Shown: positions 1 to 9,275 of the stretch, one piece after another | How positions within the stretch are numbered: position 1 is the first letter of the stretch | How the letters are laid out: each line of letters opens with the position of its first letter | From: Methylomonas fluvii | Lineage (GTDB): Bacteria > Pseudomonadota > Gammaproteobacteria > Methylococcales > Methylomonadaceae | Assembly: GCF_014850975.1 (NCBI RefSeq) | Contig: NZ_JACXST010000001.1 | Location: forward strand, 744,001 to 808,000 | Direction: 5' to 3' | Length of the DNA stretch: 64,000 nt | The notes under the pieces: generated by a model | What the model was told of the DNA's origin: nothing | Databases searched by the model: none | What the model saw: only the letters and a program-made list of their open reading frames with translations | Position numbers and translations under genes: made by a program

Positions 1-478
1 TTTGAATCGCGCAGGCCGCCGAGGCCAAATCCATTTCCGGCAGCGTGCGCCGACCGAAAATGTGTTGTTCGCGCCGGTCCGGCAATGCGACGATCAGCAA
101 TTCTCCGCAATCGAGTATGCCTTCCACTTTAAGCTTCATGAATTCATCGTGCCGTTCGGCGAGGGCTTCGGCGGTAAGTTTCCTTTCCTGTTCGACCAGC
201 GCGTAAATATCGTTACGTAAACGGCGATCAGTGACGCGGATAAAGCGCCAAGGCTGCATCAAGCCGACGCTGCCGGCTTGATGCGCGGCTTGTAACAGAC
301 GAGACAAGATCTCGGCATCCACCGGATCGGAAAGAAAATGCCGCATATCGCGGCGTTCGGCAATGGCACGATAGACGCCGGCGAGTTGGTGGTCGGGAAA
401 ACGGTGCGCGGCAGAGGCGTCTTGCGGTGCTGATTTGTGCTCGGGAGTTGCCGGTGAACGCGGCGATTGCTGTGTCAT
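1..478 (-). CDS. bluB: BluB-like 5,6-dimethylbenzimidazole synthase, 3' end outside window
   Basis: The minus strand reads from an ATG at 476-478 to the window edge without a stop (about 159 codons). The product is a flavin nitroreductase-fold protein with YRAIAERRDMRHF near residue 38 and SVGLMQPWRFIRV near residue 70, both typical of BluB. BluB splits reduced FMN with oxygen to make 5,6-dimethylbenzimidazole, the lower ligand of cobalamin. The start overlaps the cobS stop by four bases (ATGA), which indicates translational coupling. The placement beside cobS and close to cobT, which uses the same ligand, supports the call over a generic nitroreductase. The C-terminus is not visible. Confidence 0.88.
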   Translation of the reverse strand, partial: MTQQSPRSPATPEHKSAPQDASAAHRFPDHQLAGVYRAIAERRDMRHFLSDPVDAEILSRLLQAAHQAGSVGLMQPWRFIRVTDRRLRNDIYALVEQERKLTAEALAERHDEFMKLKVEGILDCGELLIVALPDRREQHIFGRRTLPEMDLASAACAIQ

Positions 479-1197
479 TGCAGCATGGCAACCATTAGCA
501 CGGCGGCTTCCGTTAGCTCGACCGCCGCACCGTAAACGTCGCCGGTTACCCCGCCCAAGCGCGAGACCGCGGTTTGCCGTACCCAAAATAATACAACACC
601 GGTGAACAGTACAGCCGGTAAACCTAAAAACACCGTGGCAGTCAGGAGGCTAATCACCAATACCGCTTGGGCATGCGCTCTTGGCAATTGTTGCAATAGC
701 GCCTCGGCCAGGCCTTGCGGGCGAATATAGTCGGTTGTCAGCATCAAACCCAGAATTGCGGCTCGCCCTAAAACGGGAGCCAGCAGCAAAGGGGCGAAGC
801 GAGTTTGCTCGAACATGGCGGTCAGCGCGGCAAACTTCAGGACTAAAACCAGCACCAGCAAGCTAACCGCAATCGGCCCGGAAGCCGGATCTTTCATGAT
901 CTGCAGGCTACGCTGTTTGTCGCCGTAGCCGCCGACCCAAGCATCGGCGCAATCGGCCAGACCGTCCAAATGCAGGCCGCCGGTTAGTAATACCCAGCCG
1001 GTCAATACGATAGCCGCCAACAGCATGGGCGAACTGCCGGCAAACAGTATCGGCGGCAAGCTTAGTAGCATGCCCAGCAGCAGGCCGACCGCCGGATAGT
1101 ACAAAACCGAACGCCCCAATAAGGGAGCGCCCGCTTCGTCACGACAACTAACGGGGATGCGGGTCAGAAATTGCAAGGCAAGCAGAAAAGCATCCAC
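475..1197 (-). CDS. cobS: Adenosylcobinamide-GDP ribazoletransferase (cobalamin synthase)
   Basis: A 240-residue polytopic membrane protein that joins adenosylcobinamide-GDP to alpha-ribazole, the last assembly step of cobalamin, at the inner membrane. The sequence shows FLTRIPV near the N-terminus, the family signature GGLHLDGLADCADAWVGG around residue 93 with its Asp-rich metal site, and several hydrophobic segments. The length is normal for CobS. The start is a GTG at 1195-1197, two bases after the stop of the TM2 gene, and the end overlaps bluB by four bases, so the three genes probably share a transcript. Confidence 0.93.
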   Translation of the reverse strand: MDAFLLALQFLTRIPVSCRDEAGAPLLGRSVLYYPAVGLLLGMLLSLPPILFAGSSPMLLAAIVLTGWVLLTGGLHLDGLADCADAWVGGYGDKQRSLQIMKDPASGPIAVSLLVLVLVLKFAALTAMFEQTRFAPLLLAPVLGRAAILGLMLTTDYIRPQGLAEALLQQLPRAHAQAVLVISLLTATVFLGLPAVLFTGVVLFWVRQTAVSRLGGVTGDVYGAAVELTEAAVLMVAMLQ

Positions 1198-1199
1198 GA

Positions 1200-1613
1200 T
1201 TATTTAAGATGACGTCCCTTGGCATCTTTGTAGATATGGCCGGTTGCAATCAACACGCCTTCGATGAATCCCCACATGACGCCAAAACCGCCGGTAACCA
1301 GCGTGACTACGGCTTGGGTGAAGCCGAGGAAATAAAAGCCCAGATAAATCCGGTGCAAGCCGATCGCGCCGAGCGCGATCCCTAGCAAAGCCGCGACCAA
1401 CTTGCTTTTGACTGGCTTGGCTTCCATCAGATAAGCGCCGACCAGGCTGACGTCAGTGACTTTATCTTCATCGTGATCGAAATCCACATCGTCGCCGACT
1501 TTGGGCGGCGCTTCCGATGTCCATTGATCCAGGTGGAATTCGTAGAATTGACCTTCGTATTTGATCACGCCGGTCTGGCATCTTTCATCGTAACTTTCTA
1601 TGTGTCCTAGCAT
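1200..1613 (-). CDS. TM2-domain membrane protein with N-terminal OB/cold-shock-like segment
   Basis: A 137-residue protein counted from the ATG at 1611-1613; an upstream TTG is less likely. Residues 1-60 resemble a short OB-fold/cold-shock-like segment (GHIESYDERCQTGVI and YEFHLDQW). Residues 75-130 form a TM2 domain: two hydrophobic helices joined by the family motif GLHRIYLG. TM2 proteins have no single known job in bacteria. It lies two bases upstream of cobS and is probably cotranscribed with it, although TM2 proteins are not a known part of cobalamin synthesis. The domain calls come from motif reading only. Confidence 0.75.
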   Translation of the reverse strand: MLGHIESYDERCQTGVIKYEGQFYEFHLDQWTSEAPPKVGDDVDFDHDEDKVTDVSLVGAYLMEAKPVKSKLVAALLGIALGAIGLHRIYLGFYFLGFTQAVVTLVTGGFGVMWGFIEGVLIATGHIYKDAKGRHLK

Positions 1614-1789
1614 GTTGTTTACCAAATCAGTTGTATGTTTTTATTATTATGTGCAGCTGCCATTGGGGGACAACTGCCGGTCTCAAAGCAAGCTCGACGT
1701 CAGCGCAGCTTATTTTTCGCGGCTAATGATACGGGAAAGCCCAAGGCCCCGCCATTGCGCCTGAAGCAGATTGCCAAAGCAAGCCTATT

Positions 1790-2830
1790 TCAGGCGGTAG
1801 AGACTTGCGCCTGACTGAATGTGGCCATTTCATTGTGTAAACGACAGGCCATTTGCAGTAAGGGTACCGCCAACACCGCGCCGCTACCTTCGCCTAAGCG
1901 CATCTGTAGATTCAACAACGGCTGAGCGTTCAAGGCTTGCAGGACACGGGCATGGCCTTTTTCCGCGGAACAGTGGCCGTAAAAAAACCAGTCCACGCAG
2001 CCGGGATTGATCCCTACCGCCAGCAACGCCGCGACACTGCTGATAAAACCATCTATCAACACCGGCAAACCTTGCTGCGCGGCGCTGATATAGGCTGCGG
2101 TGAGCGCGGCGATTTCAAATCCGCCCAAAGTTTTTAAAATATCCAAAGGCGACTGCAAAACGGCATGGTGGTGCTGTAAGGCCGAGTCGATAACGCGGGC
2201 TTTGTGGTCGATTTGTCCGGCATTCAAACCGGTGCCGGCCCCGGTAATGTCGGCGGCCGGTATCCGCAAACTGGCGGCCGCCAATGCGCTGGCGCTGGTG
2301 GTATTGGCGATGCCCATTTCCCCGCCGATAAACAAATCGGCCCCGTTCGCTACCGCCCGCTCGACGGCAGATCGGCCTGCGGCCAACGCGATAGTTAACT
2401 GTTCGTCGTTCATCGCCGCTGTCCGTGAGAAATTGGCGGTGCCTGCGCCGGCTTGATGGTTGATTACATTGGGTAAGGCCACTGGTTGCAATAGACCAAC
2501 ATCGACGACTTCGAAATAGGCATCGACATGTCGGGCCAGCACATTCACCGCTGCACCGCCGGCCGCGAAGTTTTTTACCATTTCCATCGTCACTACTTGC
2601 GGAAACGCTGACACGCCTTCCTCGGCAATGCCGTGATCGGCGGCAAATACGCTGACATGGATTTTTTCCAGTTTAGGCATTGCCCGGCGTTGCATCGCCG
2701 CCAACCTGACCGCGCAATCCTCCAGCAAACCCAGGGAGCCGGGCGGCTTGGTCAATTGCGCTTGCCTGCTTAAAGCTTGTTGGTAATAAGTGGCGTCAGG
2801 CGCGGTAATCGGCGCGGATAAACTGTGCAT
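1790..2830 (-). CDS. cobT: Nicotinate-nucleotide--dimethylbenzimidazole phosphoribosyltransferase
   Basis: CobT transfers phosphoribose from nicotinate mononucleotide to 5,6-dimethylbenzimidazole, giving alpha-ribazole phosphate for CobS. The protein has KPPGSLGLLEDCAVRLA near the N-terminus, AADHGIAEEGVSAFP, GEMGIANTTSASA and a C-terminal RLGEGSGA with the catalytic-loop glutamate, all CobT hallmarks. A longer frame reaches 2932, but it adds 34 residues that overlap cobU and match nothing in the family. The ATG at 2828-2830 gives the usual length (346 residues) and lies seven bases after the cobU stop. It forms a unit with cobU and supplies CobS downstream. Confidence 0.94.
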   Translation of the reverse strand: MHSLSAPITAPDATYYQQALSRQAQLTKPPGSLGLLEDCAVRLAAMQRRAMPKLEKIHVSVFAADHGIAEEGVSAFPQVVTMEMVKNFAAGGAAVNVLARHVDAYFEVVDVGLLQPVALPNVINHQAGAGTANFSRTAAMNDEQLTIALAAGRSAVERAVANGADLFIGGEMGIANTTSASALAAASLRIPAADITGAGTGLNAGQIDHKARVIDSALQHHHAVLQSPLDILKTLGGFEIAALTAAYISAAQQGLPVLIDGFISSVAALLAVGINPGCVDWFFYGHCSAEKGHARVLQALNAQPLLNLQMRLGEGSGAVLAVPLLQMACRLHNEMATFSQAQVSTA

Positions 2831-2837
2831 AATGAAA

Positions 2838-3365
2838 TTAGAGGGCTTTGAGGATTTGCGGCAAACCGGCGGTGACCAGCACCACTTTATCGCTGATTTG
2901 CGCGAGTCTTTGATGTAAAAAGCCGGCTTCATCGACGAAACGGCGCGTCATGGCGTCGGCGGCTACGACACCCAGGCCCACTTCGTTGCTGACCATAATC
3001 ACCCGTTGCCTGCCGGCCGCCAGCACCGCGCATAATGCATCGGTTTGTTGCCGATAGCGCTGTTCTTGCAGATTGCCTTGTTTATCGAATAACACATTGC
3101 ATAACCAAAGTGTCAGACAGTCCACCAGCAAGCAATGTTGTTTGCTGGCATAGTCGCCAATCACATCCGCCAAGGCGATAGGTTCTTCAACGGTTAACCA
3201 ATGCGGCGGCCGGCGTTGTTGATGGTGCTGGATGCGGCTGTGCATTTCGTCGTCGCCGGCTTCAGCGGTGGCGATGTAGACCACCGGCAGGCCTGAGGCC
3301 AAAGCTTGTTGCTCGGCATAGCGGCTTTTACCGGAACGGGCGCCGCCCAACACCAGCTCAATCAT
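2838..3365 (-). CDS. cobU: Adenosylcobinamide kinase / adenosylcobinamide-phosphate guanylyltransferase
   Basis: A 175-residue bifunctional enzyme that phosphorylates adenosylcobinamide and transfers GMP from GTP, preparing the substrate for CobS. The N-terminus carries the P-loop LGGARSGKSRYAE (residues 6-18). VDCLTLWLCNVLF and VSNEVGLGVV are conserved CobU segments. The length is typical. Its start overlaps the end of the universal stress protein gene by eight bases, and cobT follows after seven bases. Together bluB, cobS, cobT and cobU cover lower-ligand synthesis and nucleotide-loop assembly. Confidence 0.94.
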   Translation of the reverse strand: MIELVLGGARSGKSRYAEQQALASGLPVVYIATAEAGDDEMHSRIQHHQQRRPPHWLTVEEPIALADVIGDYASKQHCLLVDCLTLWLCNVLFDKQGNLQEQRYRQQTDALCAVLAAGRQRVIMVSNEVGLGVVAADAMTRRFVDEAGFLHQRLAQISDKVVLVTAGLPQILKAL

Positions 3366-3801
3366 CCGCTAACCGCACCGCCAGTACATCGCACTTAGCG
3401 TGATGCAGCACGCCGTTGGCAGTAGAGCCTAGCAACAAAGCAAAACCATGGCGGCCGTGCGAACCCACGACGATCAAGTCGGCCTGAATCTCTTCGGCTA
3501 CCCGGACGATTTCCAGCTTGGGGCTACCCATTTCCAGATGTTGCCGTTCTGCGGGAACCTGTAGTTTCTCGCCCAGCTCGTGCAGGCGTTTCTTGGTGGC
3601 ATCCATCAACTCCTGGGTCAGATCCAAGTCGAAGGGAATGATGGGGCCATAGGCCGGGTCGGTAATCGGCAAATTATCGACTACATGTACCAAGCTCAGT
3701 TGAGCTGCGGCTTGCTCGGCGATTTGCCTGGCTTTTTCGGCAACTTGACCGCCATGTTCAAAAAAATCGGCGGCCAATAAAACATGTTTATACATCGTCA
3801 T
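3358..3801 (-). CDS. Universal stress protein, UspA family
   Basis: A 147-residue single-domain Usp. The N-terminal strand MYKHVLLAADFF, the central DLIVVGSHGRHG and the C-terminal LLLGSTANGVLHHAKCDVLAVR give the ATP-binding pattern G-x2-G-x9-G-(S/N) of the nucleotide-binding Usp subfamily. These cytoplasmic proteins respond to stress or energy limitation; a specific role cannot be read here. Two in-frame ATGs (3799-3801 and 3793-3795) follow a GGAGG sequence; the second has the more usual spacing. The end overlaps cobU by eight bases, probably by chance of packing and not shared function. Confidence 0.9.
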   Translation of the reverse strand: MTMYKHVLLAADFFEHGGQVAEKARQIAEQAAAQLSLVHVVDNLPITDPAYGPIIPFDLDLTQELMDATKKRLHELGEKLQVPAERQHLEMGSPKLEIVRVAEEIQADLIVVGSHGRHGFALLLGSTANGVLHHAKCDVLAVRLADD

Positions 3802-3809
3802 ACATCCTC

Positions 3810-4319
3810 CTAATCGCTAACGGCAATCTCGGTAAATAACAGCGTCATTGCCTGTGTGGAAATCAGTATATATAAAAAAGCCAACGCCAAGCCGAACATC
3901 AACGGTCTATCCAGGGCATGCCGAAAAATATTGCCGTTAACCAGCCAATGCCAGCCCATCAGCACGATCATCGCGATGTATGCCACCTGACTGATCTGGG
4001 TATTAAGGCTGGCGACCGCCGGAATGGCGCACAAACTAATCACCACATCGGAACCCAATAATGCCGTCAGGGTTTGCGGAAAACGGGCGGTTTTCCCGGA
4101 AAAATAGAGTAGCGGATAGCAAAAACCTATCATCAACACCGTCTCGGCTGCAATTTGCAGCAGGGCATGCGACCAATCGCTATCCAGCAGCAAAATCAAT
4201 AGATTAACCAGCAAATAGGGTATGAACATCAGCCGCACTAACCAAGGCGACGCCGGCACATCCTGTGGGCCTTTGCGCATAATGCAAATCTCAAAAAACA
4301 ACACCATCAGTTGGTACAT
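3810..4319 (-). CDS. Small integral membrane protein of unknown function
   Basis: A 169-residue protein from the ATG at 4317-4319, which lies two bases after the stop of the ABC-F gene; a longer frame to 4361 would overlap that gene. It has about four hydrophobic stretches (LMFIPYLLVNLLILLL, ETVLMIGFCYPLLYF, AYIAMIVLMGWHWLV and GLALAFLYILI) separated by short polar loops, and no enzyme motif. I do not recognise the family. Its spacing to the ABC-F gene upstream and to the usp gene downstream (nine bases) suggests one transcript. Confidence 0.7.
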   Translation of the reverse strand: MYQLMVLFFEICIMRKGPQDVPASPWLVRLMFIPYLLVNLLILLLDSDWSHALLQIAAETVLMIGFCYPLLYFSGKTARFPQTLTALLGSDVVISLCAIPAVASLNTQISQVAYIAMIVLMGWHWLVNGNIFRHALDRPLMFGLALAFLYILISTQAMTLLFTEIAVSD

Positions 4320-4321
4320 GA

Positions 4322-6208
4322 TCACTCCGCTTGTTGTAGGTTTTCCTCCGCTGCCAGCCAATCCATCTCGGCCTGTTCCAGCGCGCTATCGATTTGGCCT
4401 TTCCGACTCAGTAACTGCTTTAATTGTTCCTTATATTCCTCGGCATAAATGGCCGGGTCGGCCAATTGTTCTTCCAGATCCCGCTGTTGCTGATGAAACT
4501 TTTCCACCGCCGCTTCGGCTTTTTTCACCGCGTCCAACAACGGCTTTAAACGCTGCCGGCGCTCCGCATCGAGTTTCCGCTGATCCTTGCGCGACACCCC
4601 GCCGCCATTGTCGTTGGCGATCGGTTCGTCGCCAGCTTTCTTTTGTTCGGCCAGCCATTGCTTGTAATCGTCCAAATCACCATCGAACGGCTGGATTTTG
4701 CCGCCGGCCACCAATAACAGTTGGTCGGTCACCGAACGCAGTAAATGCCTGTCATGCGAAACCACCACCAGAGCGCCCTGGTATTCCTGCAAAGCCACGC
4801 TTAGCGCGTGGCGCATTTCCAAATCCAGATGGTTGGTCGGTTCGTCCAACAGCAGTAAATTCGGGTTTTGATAAACCAACATCGCCAGCACCAAGCGGGC
4901 TTTTTCGCCGCCGGAAAACGGTCCTACCGGATCGTTGACCTTGTCGCCGCGAAAATCAAAGCCGCCCAAAAAATTGCGCAAATCTTTTTCAGTCGCTTGT
5001 TTATCCAGCTTTTGCAAATGCCAGAGCGGGCTTTCTTCAAGGTTTAGCAATTCCAGTTGGTGCTGGGCGAAATAGCCGATATGCAAATCCTGAGCGGTTT
5101 GTAGCTTACCAGTCAATGCCGGCATTTGCCCGGAAAGTACTTTGATCAGGCTGGACTTGCCGGCGCCGTTGGGGCCGAGCAGGCCGATACGGTCGCCCGG
5201 CGCAATCGACAGGCTGGCGTTTTTGATCACCACTTTATCGCCGTAGCCAATGTCGGCTTCTTCGATTTTCAGCAGCGGATTGGGCATTTTCTTCGGCGGC
5301 GGAAAACTAAAACCAAACGGCGAATCGATATGGGCCTGAGCAATCAACTCCATGCGCTCCAAAGCTTTGATACGACTTTGCGCTTGTCTGGCTTTGGTGG
5401 CTTGCGCTTTAAAGCGGTCGACAAAGCTTTGGATATGGGCAATCTCACGCTGCTGCTTTTCGTAGGCGGTTTGTTGCTGAGCCAGTTTTTCGGCGCGCAT
5501 GCGTTCGAAGTCGGAATAATTGCCCGTGTATATTTCGGCTCTGTTTTGCTCGATATGCACGATGTGGTCGGTGATGGTGTCCAGAAAATCGCGATCATGG
5601 GAAATCAACAGCAGCGTGCCGGGGTATTTACCGAGCCAATCCTGTAGATAAATCACTGCGTCCAAATCCAAGTGGTTGGTGGGCTCGTCCAAAAGTAAAA
5701 CATCGGAACGACACATCAGCGCTTGCGCCAAATTTAAACGCATACGCCAACCACCGGAGAATGAGCTGACCGGCCGGCTTTCTTGCTCTGTGCTAAAACC
5801 CAGACCGTTTAATAAACGCGACGCCCGAGCTTGCGCCGTGTATCCGCCGACATGATCCAAAGCGGCATGTAGCTCCGCCAATTTGATGCCGTCGTGCGCT
5901 TGCTCGGCCGTATGCAACTTTGCCTGCAACGCACGTAACTCTCTGTCGCCGTCCAGCACATAATCGATGGCTGAACATTCCAAGGCCGGGGTTTCCTGGG
6001 CGACATGGGCGATTTCCAGATTCGGCGGCATGGAAAAATCACCTTCGTCGGCATGCAATTCGCCGCGCAGTAACGCAAAAAGGCTGGATTTGCCGGCACC
6101 ATTGGCCCCGGTCAGACCGATTTTTTGGCCTTTATGTATCGTGAAAGAGGCCTCGCTAAACAGCAAACGGTTGCCGCGACGGATGGCGATGTTCTTGAAA
6201 TTGAGCAT
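4322..6208 (-). CDS. yheS: ABC-F family ATPase, YheS-like
   Basis: A 628-residue soluble protein with two ABC ATPase domains and no membrane segments, as in ABC-F proteins that act on the ribosome. Domain 1 has Walker A GANGAGKSS (about residue 35), signature SGGWRMRLNLAQAL and Walker B VLLLDEPTNHLD. Domain 2 has GPNGAGKSS, signature SGGEKARLVLAMLV and LLLLDEPTNHLD. Between them lies the charged P-site-tRNA-interaction linker, and the C-terminus is a coiled coil rich in Lys, Glu and Gln, like E. coli YheS (about 637 residues). The ATG at 6206-6208 begins MLNFKNIAIRRG; a frame to 6244 adds 12 unrelated residues. Confidence 0.9.
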   Translation of the reverse strand: MLNFKNIAIRRGNRLLFSEASFTIHKGQKIGLTGANGAGKSSLFALLRGELHADEGDFSMPPNLEIAHVAQETPALECSAIDYVLDGDRELRALQAKLHTAEQAHDGIKLAELHAALDHVGGYTAQARASRLLNGLGFSTEQESRPVSSFSGGWRMRLNLAQALMCRSDVLLLDEPTNHLDLDAVIYLQDWLGKYPGTLLLISHDRDFLDTITDHIVHIEQNRAEIYTGNYSDFERMRAEKLAQQQTAYEKQQREIAHIQSFVDRFKAQATKARQAQSRIKALERMELIAQAHIDSPFGFSFPPPKKMPNPLLKIEEADIGYGDKVVIKNASLSIAPGDRIGLLGPNGAGKSSLIKVLSGQMPALTGKLQTAQDLHIGYFAQHQLELLNLEESPLWHLQKLDKQATEKDLRNFLGGFDFRGDKVNDPVGPFSGGEKARLVLAMLVYQNPNLLLLDEPTNHLDLEMRHALSVALQEYQGALVVVSHDRHLLRSVTDQLLLVAGGKIQPFDGDLDDYKQWLAEQKKAGDEPIANDNGGGVSRKDQRKLDAERRQRLKPLLDAVKKAEAAVEKFHQQQRDLEEQLADPAIYAEEYKEQLKQLLSRKGQIDSALEQAEMDWLAAEENLQQAE

Positions 6209-6461
6209 GATGGTCGAAAGTTGGCTGAGTGCGACGTCGCACAATAGGGGGATTTTAGCGCGGGAGGGGGTTGCGCGTCTTTTGCAGTTTACGTGACGAC
6301 GCAGAGCCGTCTGTTTGCGGGCTTGTTGTTGAGCTGGGCAACAGAATCTTTTGGAAGAGGAGGGATAAGCCGCTAGGGAATGTAAGCGGGAGCAGCAATG
6401 TTTTTAAGGCTATCCCGATTTCGGGTGAATTATCGTCAACCGGGATAACTTTGGAATCAGT

Positions 6462-6490
6462 CGGGGACGGCTAAGAACCAGCCGCCCCCG
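6462..6490 (-). terminator. Stem-loop downstream of the metalloprotease gene
   Basis: CGGGGACGGCT and AGCCGCCCCCG form an 11-bp stem (one G-T pair) around a seven-base loop, starting nine bases past the stop of the minus-strand gene ending at 6500. No U-run follows on the minus strand, so it may terminate weakly or protect the mRNA 3' end. Confidence 0.55.
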
Positions 6491-6499
6491 AGCATTCAC

Positions 6500-8797
6500 T
6501 TACCAGGACAAACTGCGTGAAATAGCGCCACTACCATCGTACAAGTAGCCATTTTTAACTACCTTGGTGACGGTGAACGCGCAGGTACCCTTACTGTTGC
6601 TAGGTAACAGAGCGCTGCTCAAACTGGTCGAACCATTTGTGCCGGTAATGGAATAGCTTGCCCCGGTCACATTAGTTTTGGTGGTACCGGAGGTGATCGA
6701 ACCACTCCAGGTACCATAGACGCCAGCACCGGTAATGGTCGATGTTCCGGATTTAACGGTAATGTTGGCGACGCATTGCGATTTACCTCCGCTTAACAAT
6801 TTTCGAGTCATCACGGTACTGGCAACTTTCATATTCATCGCTACGACACTTTGCGCCGCCTGGATATTTTGTGTGGTGCTGGTTTTCAAACCGCTGCTAT
6901 CGGTAACGGTTAGTGTTGCGGTATAGGCGCCAGGGGTATTGTAGATGTGGCTGACCGATGTGCCAGTTGTTGCCGCAGAACCATCGCCGAAATTCCAGGC
7001 GTATGAAGAGATCGAGCCGTTTTTAGCGCTGGAGCCGGCACCATTCAATGTAACATTGAGCGGAGCGTCGCCGACAGTTGGTAGCGCCGTGATGACCGCT
7101 GAGGGAGGCACCAAAGCTACAACCGGGTAATTGCCGGTAATTTGGTATTGGCCAAGGCTGCCGTAGTCAGAGTAACCCGTAGTTAAGTCGCCTTTACCTA
7201 CCCCTTCGATTTTCAGGAAATATTTTCCGGCGTTGAGCGAAACGTTTAAGGACGCCGCCAAACTGTCCACTGGATTGGCTTGGGCTACGGTATTGCCTTG
7301 CGCGTCAATTAACTTTAACAATACATCCAAATTGGGTGCTATTGCATCGGGCGTGACATTGAACTGCGCGCTGCCCCCGCCGGTTGAAAACACGAAAATA
7401 TCGGCGTCGGTCGTGCGTTCGATGATGCCACTTTGTGAAACCGCGCTGGCGTCGCCGGCTAATGGTGCCGCGCTGGCAGTTGTATCAGGGAAGTCATCGG
7501 GCCGCACAGAAGCACCCGCAGCATTTATCACCGCAAGATCATCCTGTAAATTGTTAGCGCCCGGATACTCGCCTTTACTCCATTGTGCGACAGGTTTGTA
7601 ATAGCCCACCCCCATGATCGGCGCCCAGCCGGTAGCGCCGCTACCATGGCCGGCATAGTAGCCGGTGCTGGCGTTGCCATCATGATTGAGGTTTAAGTTA
7701 TGCCCTACTTCGTGTGAAATAGCTTCCGCAACATATTTGGGATAACCATTGCCCAGTTTGTCGAAGAATACCCAGGCGGGCCGATAGCGTTCCGGGTAGG
7801 CGGCGGAATAATATGAAAACACATTCACGTAAGCCACCCCGCCGCAAGTCTGGTTGCAAAGTTCCGGCATAGACCGGGTAACCACAGCTCGGGTGCCGTA
7901 CTGAACGTCGCTGGTGCTACTGCGCCTCAAGGCATCCAAAATGGGTTCCTGGGTCGTCACGTCAACATCGAATGGGGCGTAGTCTTCTGCTACCCGCTGC
8001 CATATTTCGCGAATGTTATTTAATTCCGTAGTGCTGAATGCGCCCGGGTTGCCATCGATATCATAGGCTTGAGCGGTAAGCGTAGTCATACTCCAGGCCG
8101 TGTTGGTCGCGACGTGGCCATTGAAATCCAAATAAATAACGCGATTCGAACCAGGCTTGCTGTGCAGGGCGAATGGGTCGGCAGTTGCCGTACTGGCTAC
8201 GCTGCTACCGGTGCTGGTGACCGTGGCGGTTTCTTGCTCGCCTTGACCCGGAGGAACTTTGGTATGGTCGTCAATATAGAGCAAGCGACCACTTTCATCG
8301 ATCCAGGCCGATGAATCGGTGCGCAATATATCTTCCAGGCGTTCGCTGGACATGTCGTAGGCTTTTGCGACATCCCCCAGCTTATCGCCCAATGCGTCGA
8401 TAGCAGCTTGGCCGTTTTTTTTGCCTGTTAGGGTAATTTGCGGAAATGCCATTTCAGTTTCCGCCTCGGCCAAGTCGGTAATCTTGGCTGATGAACTTTG
8501 CGACTTTGCCCTAACCACGTCGAATGGGTTTTCCATGCCCGACCCGTTTAAACCCGAGACAAATGCTTGAACCCGGCCATCGGCAAGCAGGGTCAGCCCG
8601 TAGTTGTAACCGATCAAAGCGCTTTCGGCTTCTTGTTGCGAAGAAAAGTACAGTGGCTCTGAAGATATGCCGGCGGCTGAAGCCGGTAATTCGGTACTCA
8701 AATCATTTTCGATGGTCGCTTTCTGCTCCATAGGCGGCGTGGCGCAACCCACTAAAGTAGTGATGACGGCGGATGCGATGAATGTCTGTTTGTTCAT
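6500..8797 (-). CDS. Exported metzincin-like zinc protease with PPC-like and PKD domains, probable lipoprotein
   Basis: A 765-residue protein. Residues 1-18 are a signal peptide with lipobox LVGC (Cys18). Residues 215-430 form the catalytic part: HEVGHNLNLNH at 362-372 is the HExxHxxxxxH zinc site of metzincins and IMGVGYY near 394 is a candidate Met-turn. Residues 435-555 resemble a bacterial pre-peptidase (PPC-type) beta-sandwich. Residues 570-650 are a PKD domain (YAWNFGDGS, VSHIY and YTATLTVTDSSG). A 110-residue Ser/Thr-rich C-terminal domain with two cysteines follows. It probably degrades proteins at the cell surface or outside it. It stands alone, with a hairpin just after its stop. 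Confidence 0.82.
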   Translation of the reverse strand: MNKQTFIASAVITTLVGCATPPMEQKATIENDLSTELPASAAGISSEPLYFSSQQEAESALIGYNYGLTLLADGRVQAFVSGLNGSGMENPFDVVRAKSQSSSAKITDLAEAETEMAFPQITLTGKKNGQAAIDALGDKLGDVAKAYDMSSERLEDILRTDSSAWIDESGRLLYIDDHTKVPPGQGEQETATVTSTGSSVASTATADPFALHSKPGSNRVIYLDFNGHVATNTAWSMTTLTAQAYDIDGNPGAFSTTELNNIREIWQRVAEDYAPFDVDVTTQEPILDALRRSSTSDVQYGTRAVVTRSMPELCNQTCGGVAYVNVFSYYSAAYPERYRPAWVFFDKLGNGYPKYVAEAISHEVGHNLNLNHDGNASTGYYAGHGSGATGWAPIMGVGYYKPVAQWSKGEYPGANNLQDDLAVINAAGASVRPDDFPDTTASAAPLAGDASAVSQSGIIERTTDADIFVFSTGGGSAQFNVTPDAIAPNLDVLLKLIDAQGNTVAQANPVDSLAASLNVSLNAGKYFLKIEGVGKGDLTTGYSDYGSLGQYQITGNYPVVALVPPSAVITALPTVGDAPLNVTLNGAGSSAKNGSISSYAWNFGDGSAATTGTSVSHIYNTPGAYTATLTVTDSSGLKTSTTQNIQAAQSVVAMNMKVASTVMTRKLLSGGKSQCVANITVKSGTSTITGAGVYGTWSGSITSGTTKTNVTGASYSITGTNGSTSLSSALLPSNSKGTCAFTVTKVVKNGYLYDGSGAISRSLSW

Positions 8798-9275
8798 GGT
8801 GGACTCCCGTGTATGGAAAGATCTCTGTACCCAGTCTCAAAATCGGCAGGCACAGGCAAGTAATACTGACGACAAAGTAAAGAACAATGCGTCCAAAAAT
8901 TCTGAGATCAGAGTGGCTATTTTTTAAAAAGAACGGAAAAAACTGAACGGCGCCGACCTTTCCCAAGGTAACTCATAACAATACCCAATCGCCGCTCCCC
9001 AGAAAGCGCGAGCCCTTTGCAATCACCTTACTAGATCCGCGCATACACAACGATGACAAATTTTTCAGACCTCCCTAAAGCTATGATTGTAGTAGTTGAA
9101 TATACCCGTCACTGCCACCGTACCTCGCAGCATAACACCGGCTTGATGGGATTGCCTTACAACGCGAATCCGCCGCTAATTTAGGCAGCGGTGGAAACAC
9201 CGGTACCTGCAAAAAAACCACCGCCACCAATGCATCAAGCGAGACTTACCGCTTTGGTTTTTACATCGATACCGT
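8798..9275. other. Intergenic region without a recognisable gene
   Basis: About 480 bases between the RND pump end and the metalloprotease start. It must hold the promoter of the metalloprotease gene, and the part near 8900-8945 is A+T-rich, but I could not choose a -35/-10 pair with confidence. The part near 9180-9270 (short Ala/Pro-rich frames) shows no coding signature. I see no RNA gene. Confidence 0.5.

Noticed and set aside
228-491. 87-codon minus-strand frame
   Set aside because: It overlaps bluB in another frame and has no conserved content; bluB explains the DNA.
1614-1789. Possible cobalamin riboswitch between cobT and the TM2 gene
   Set aside because: GGGAA occurs, but on the strand opposite to the genes, and the B12-box and the ACTG-CCCGCAACTGT-type core are missing.
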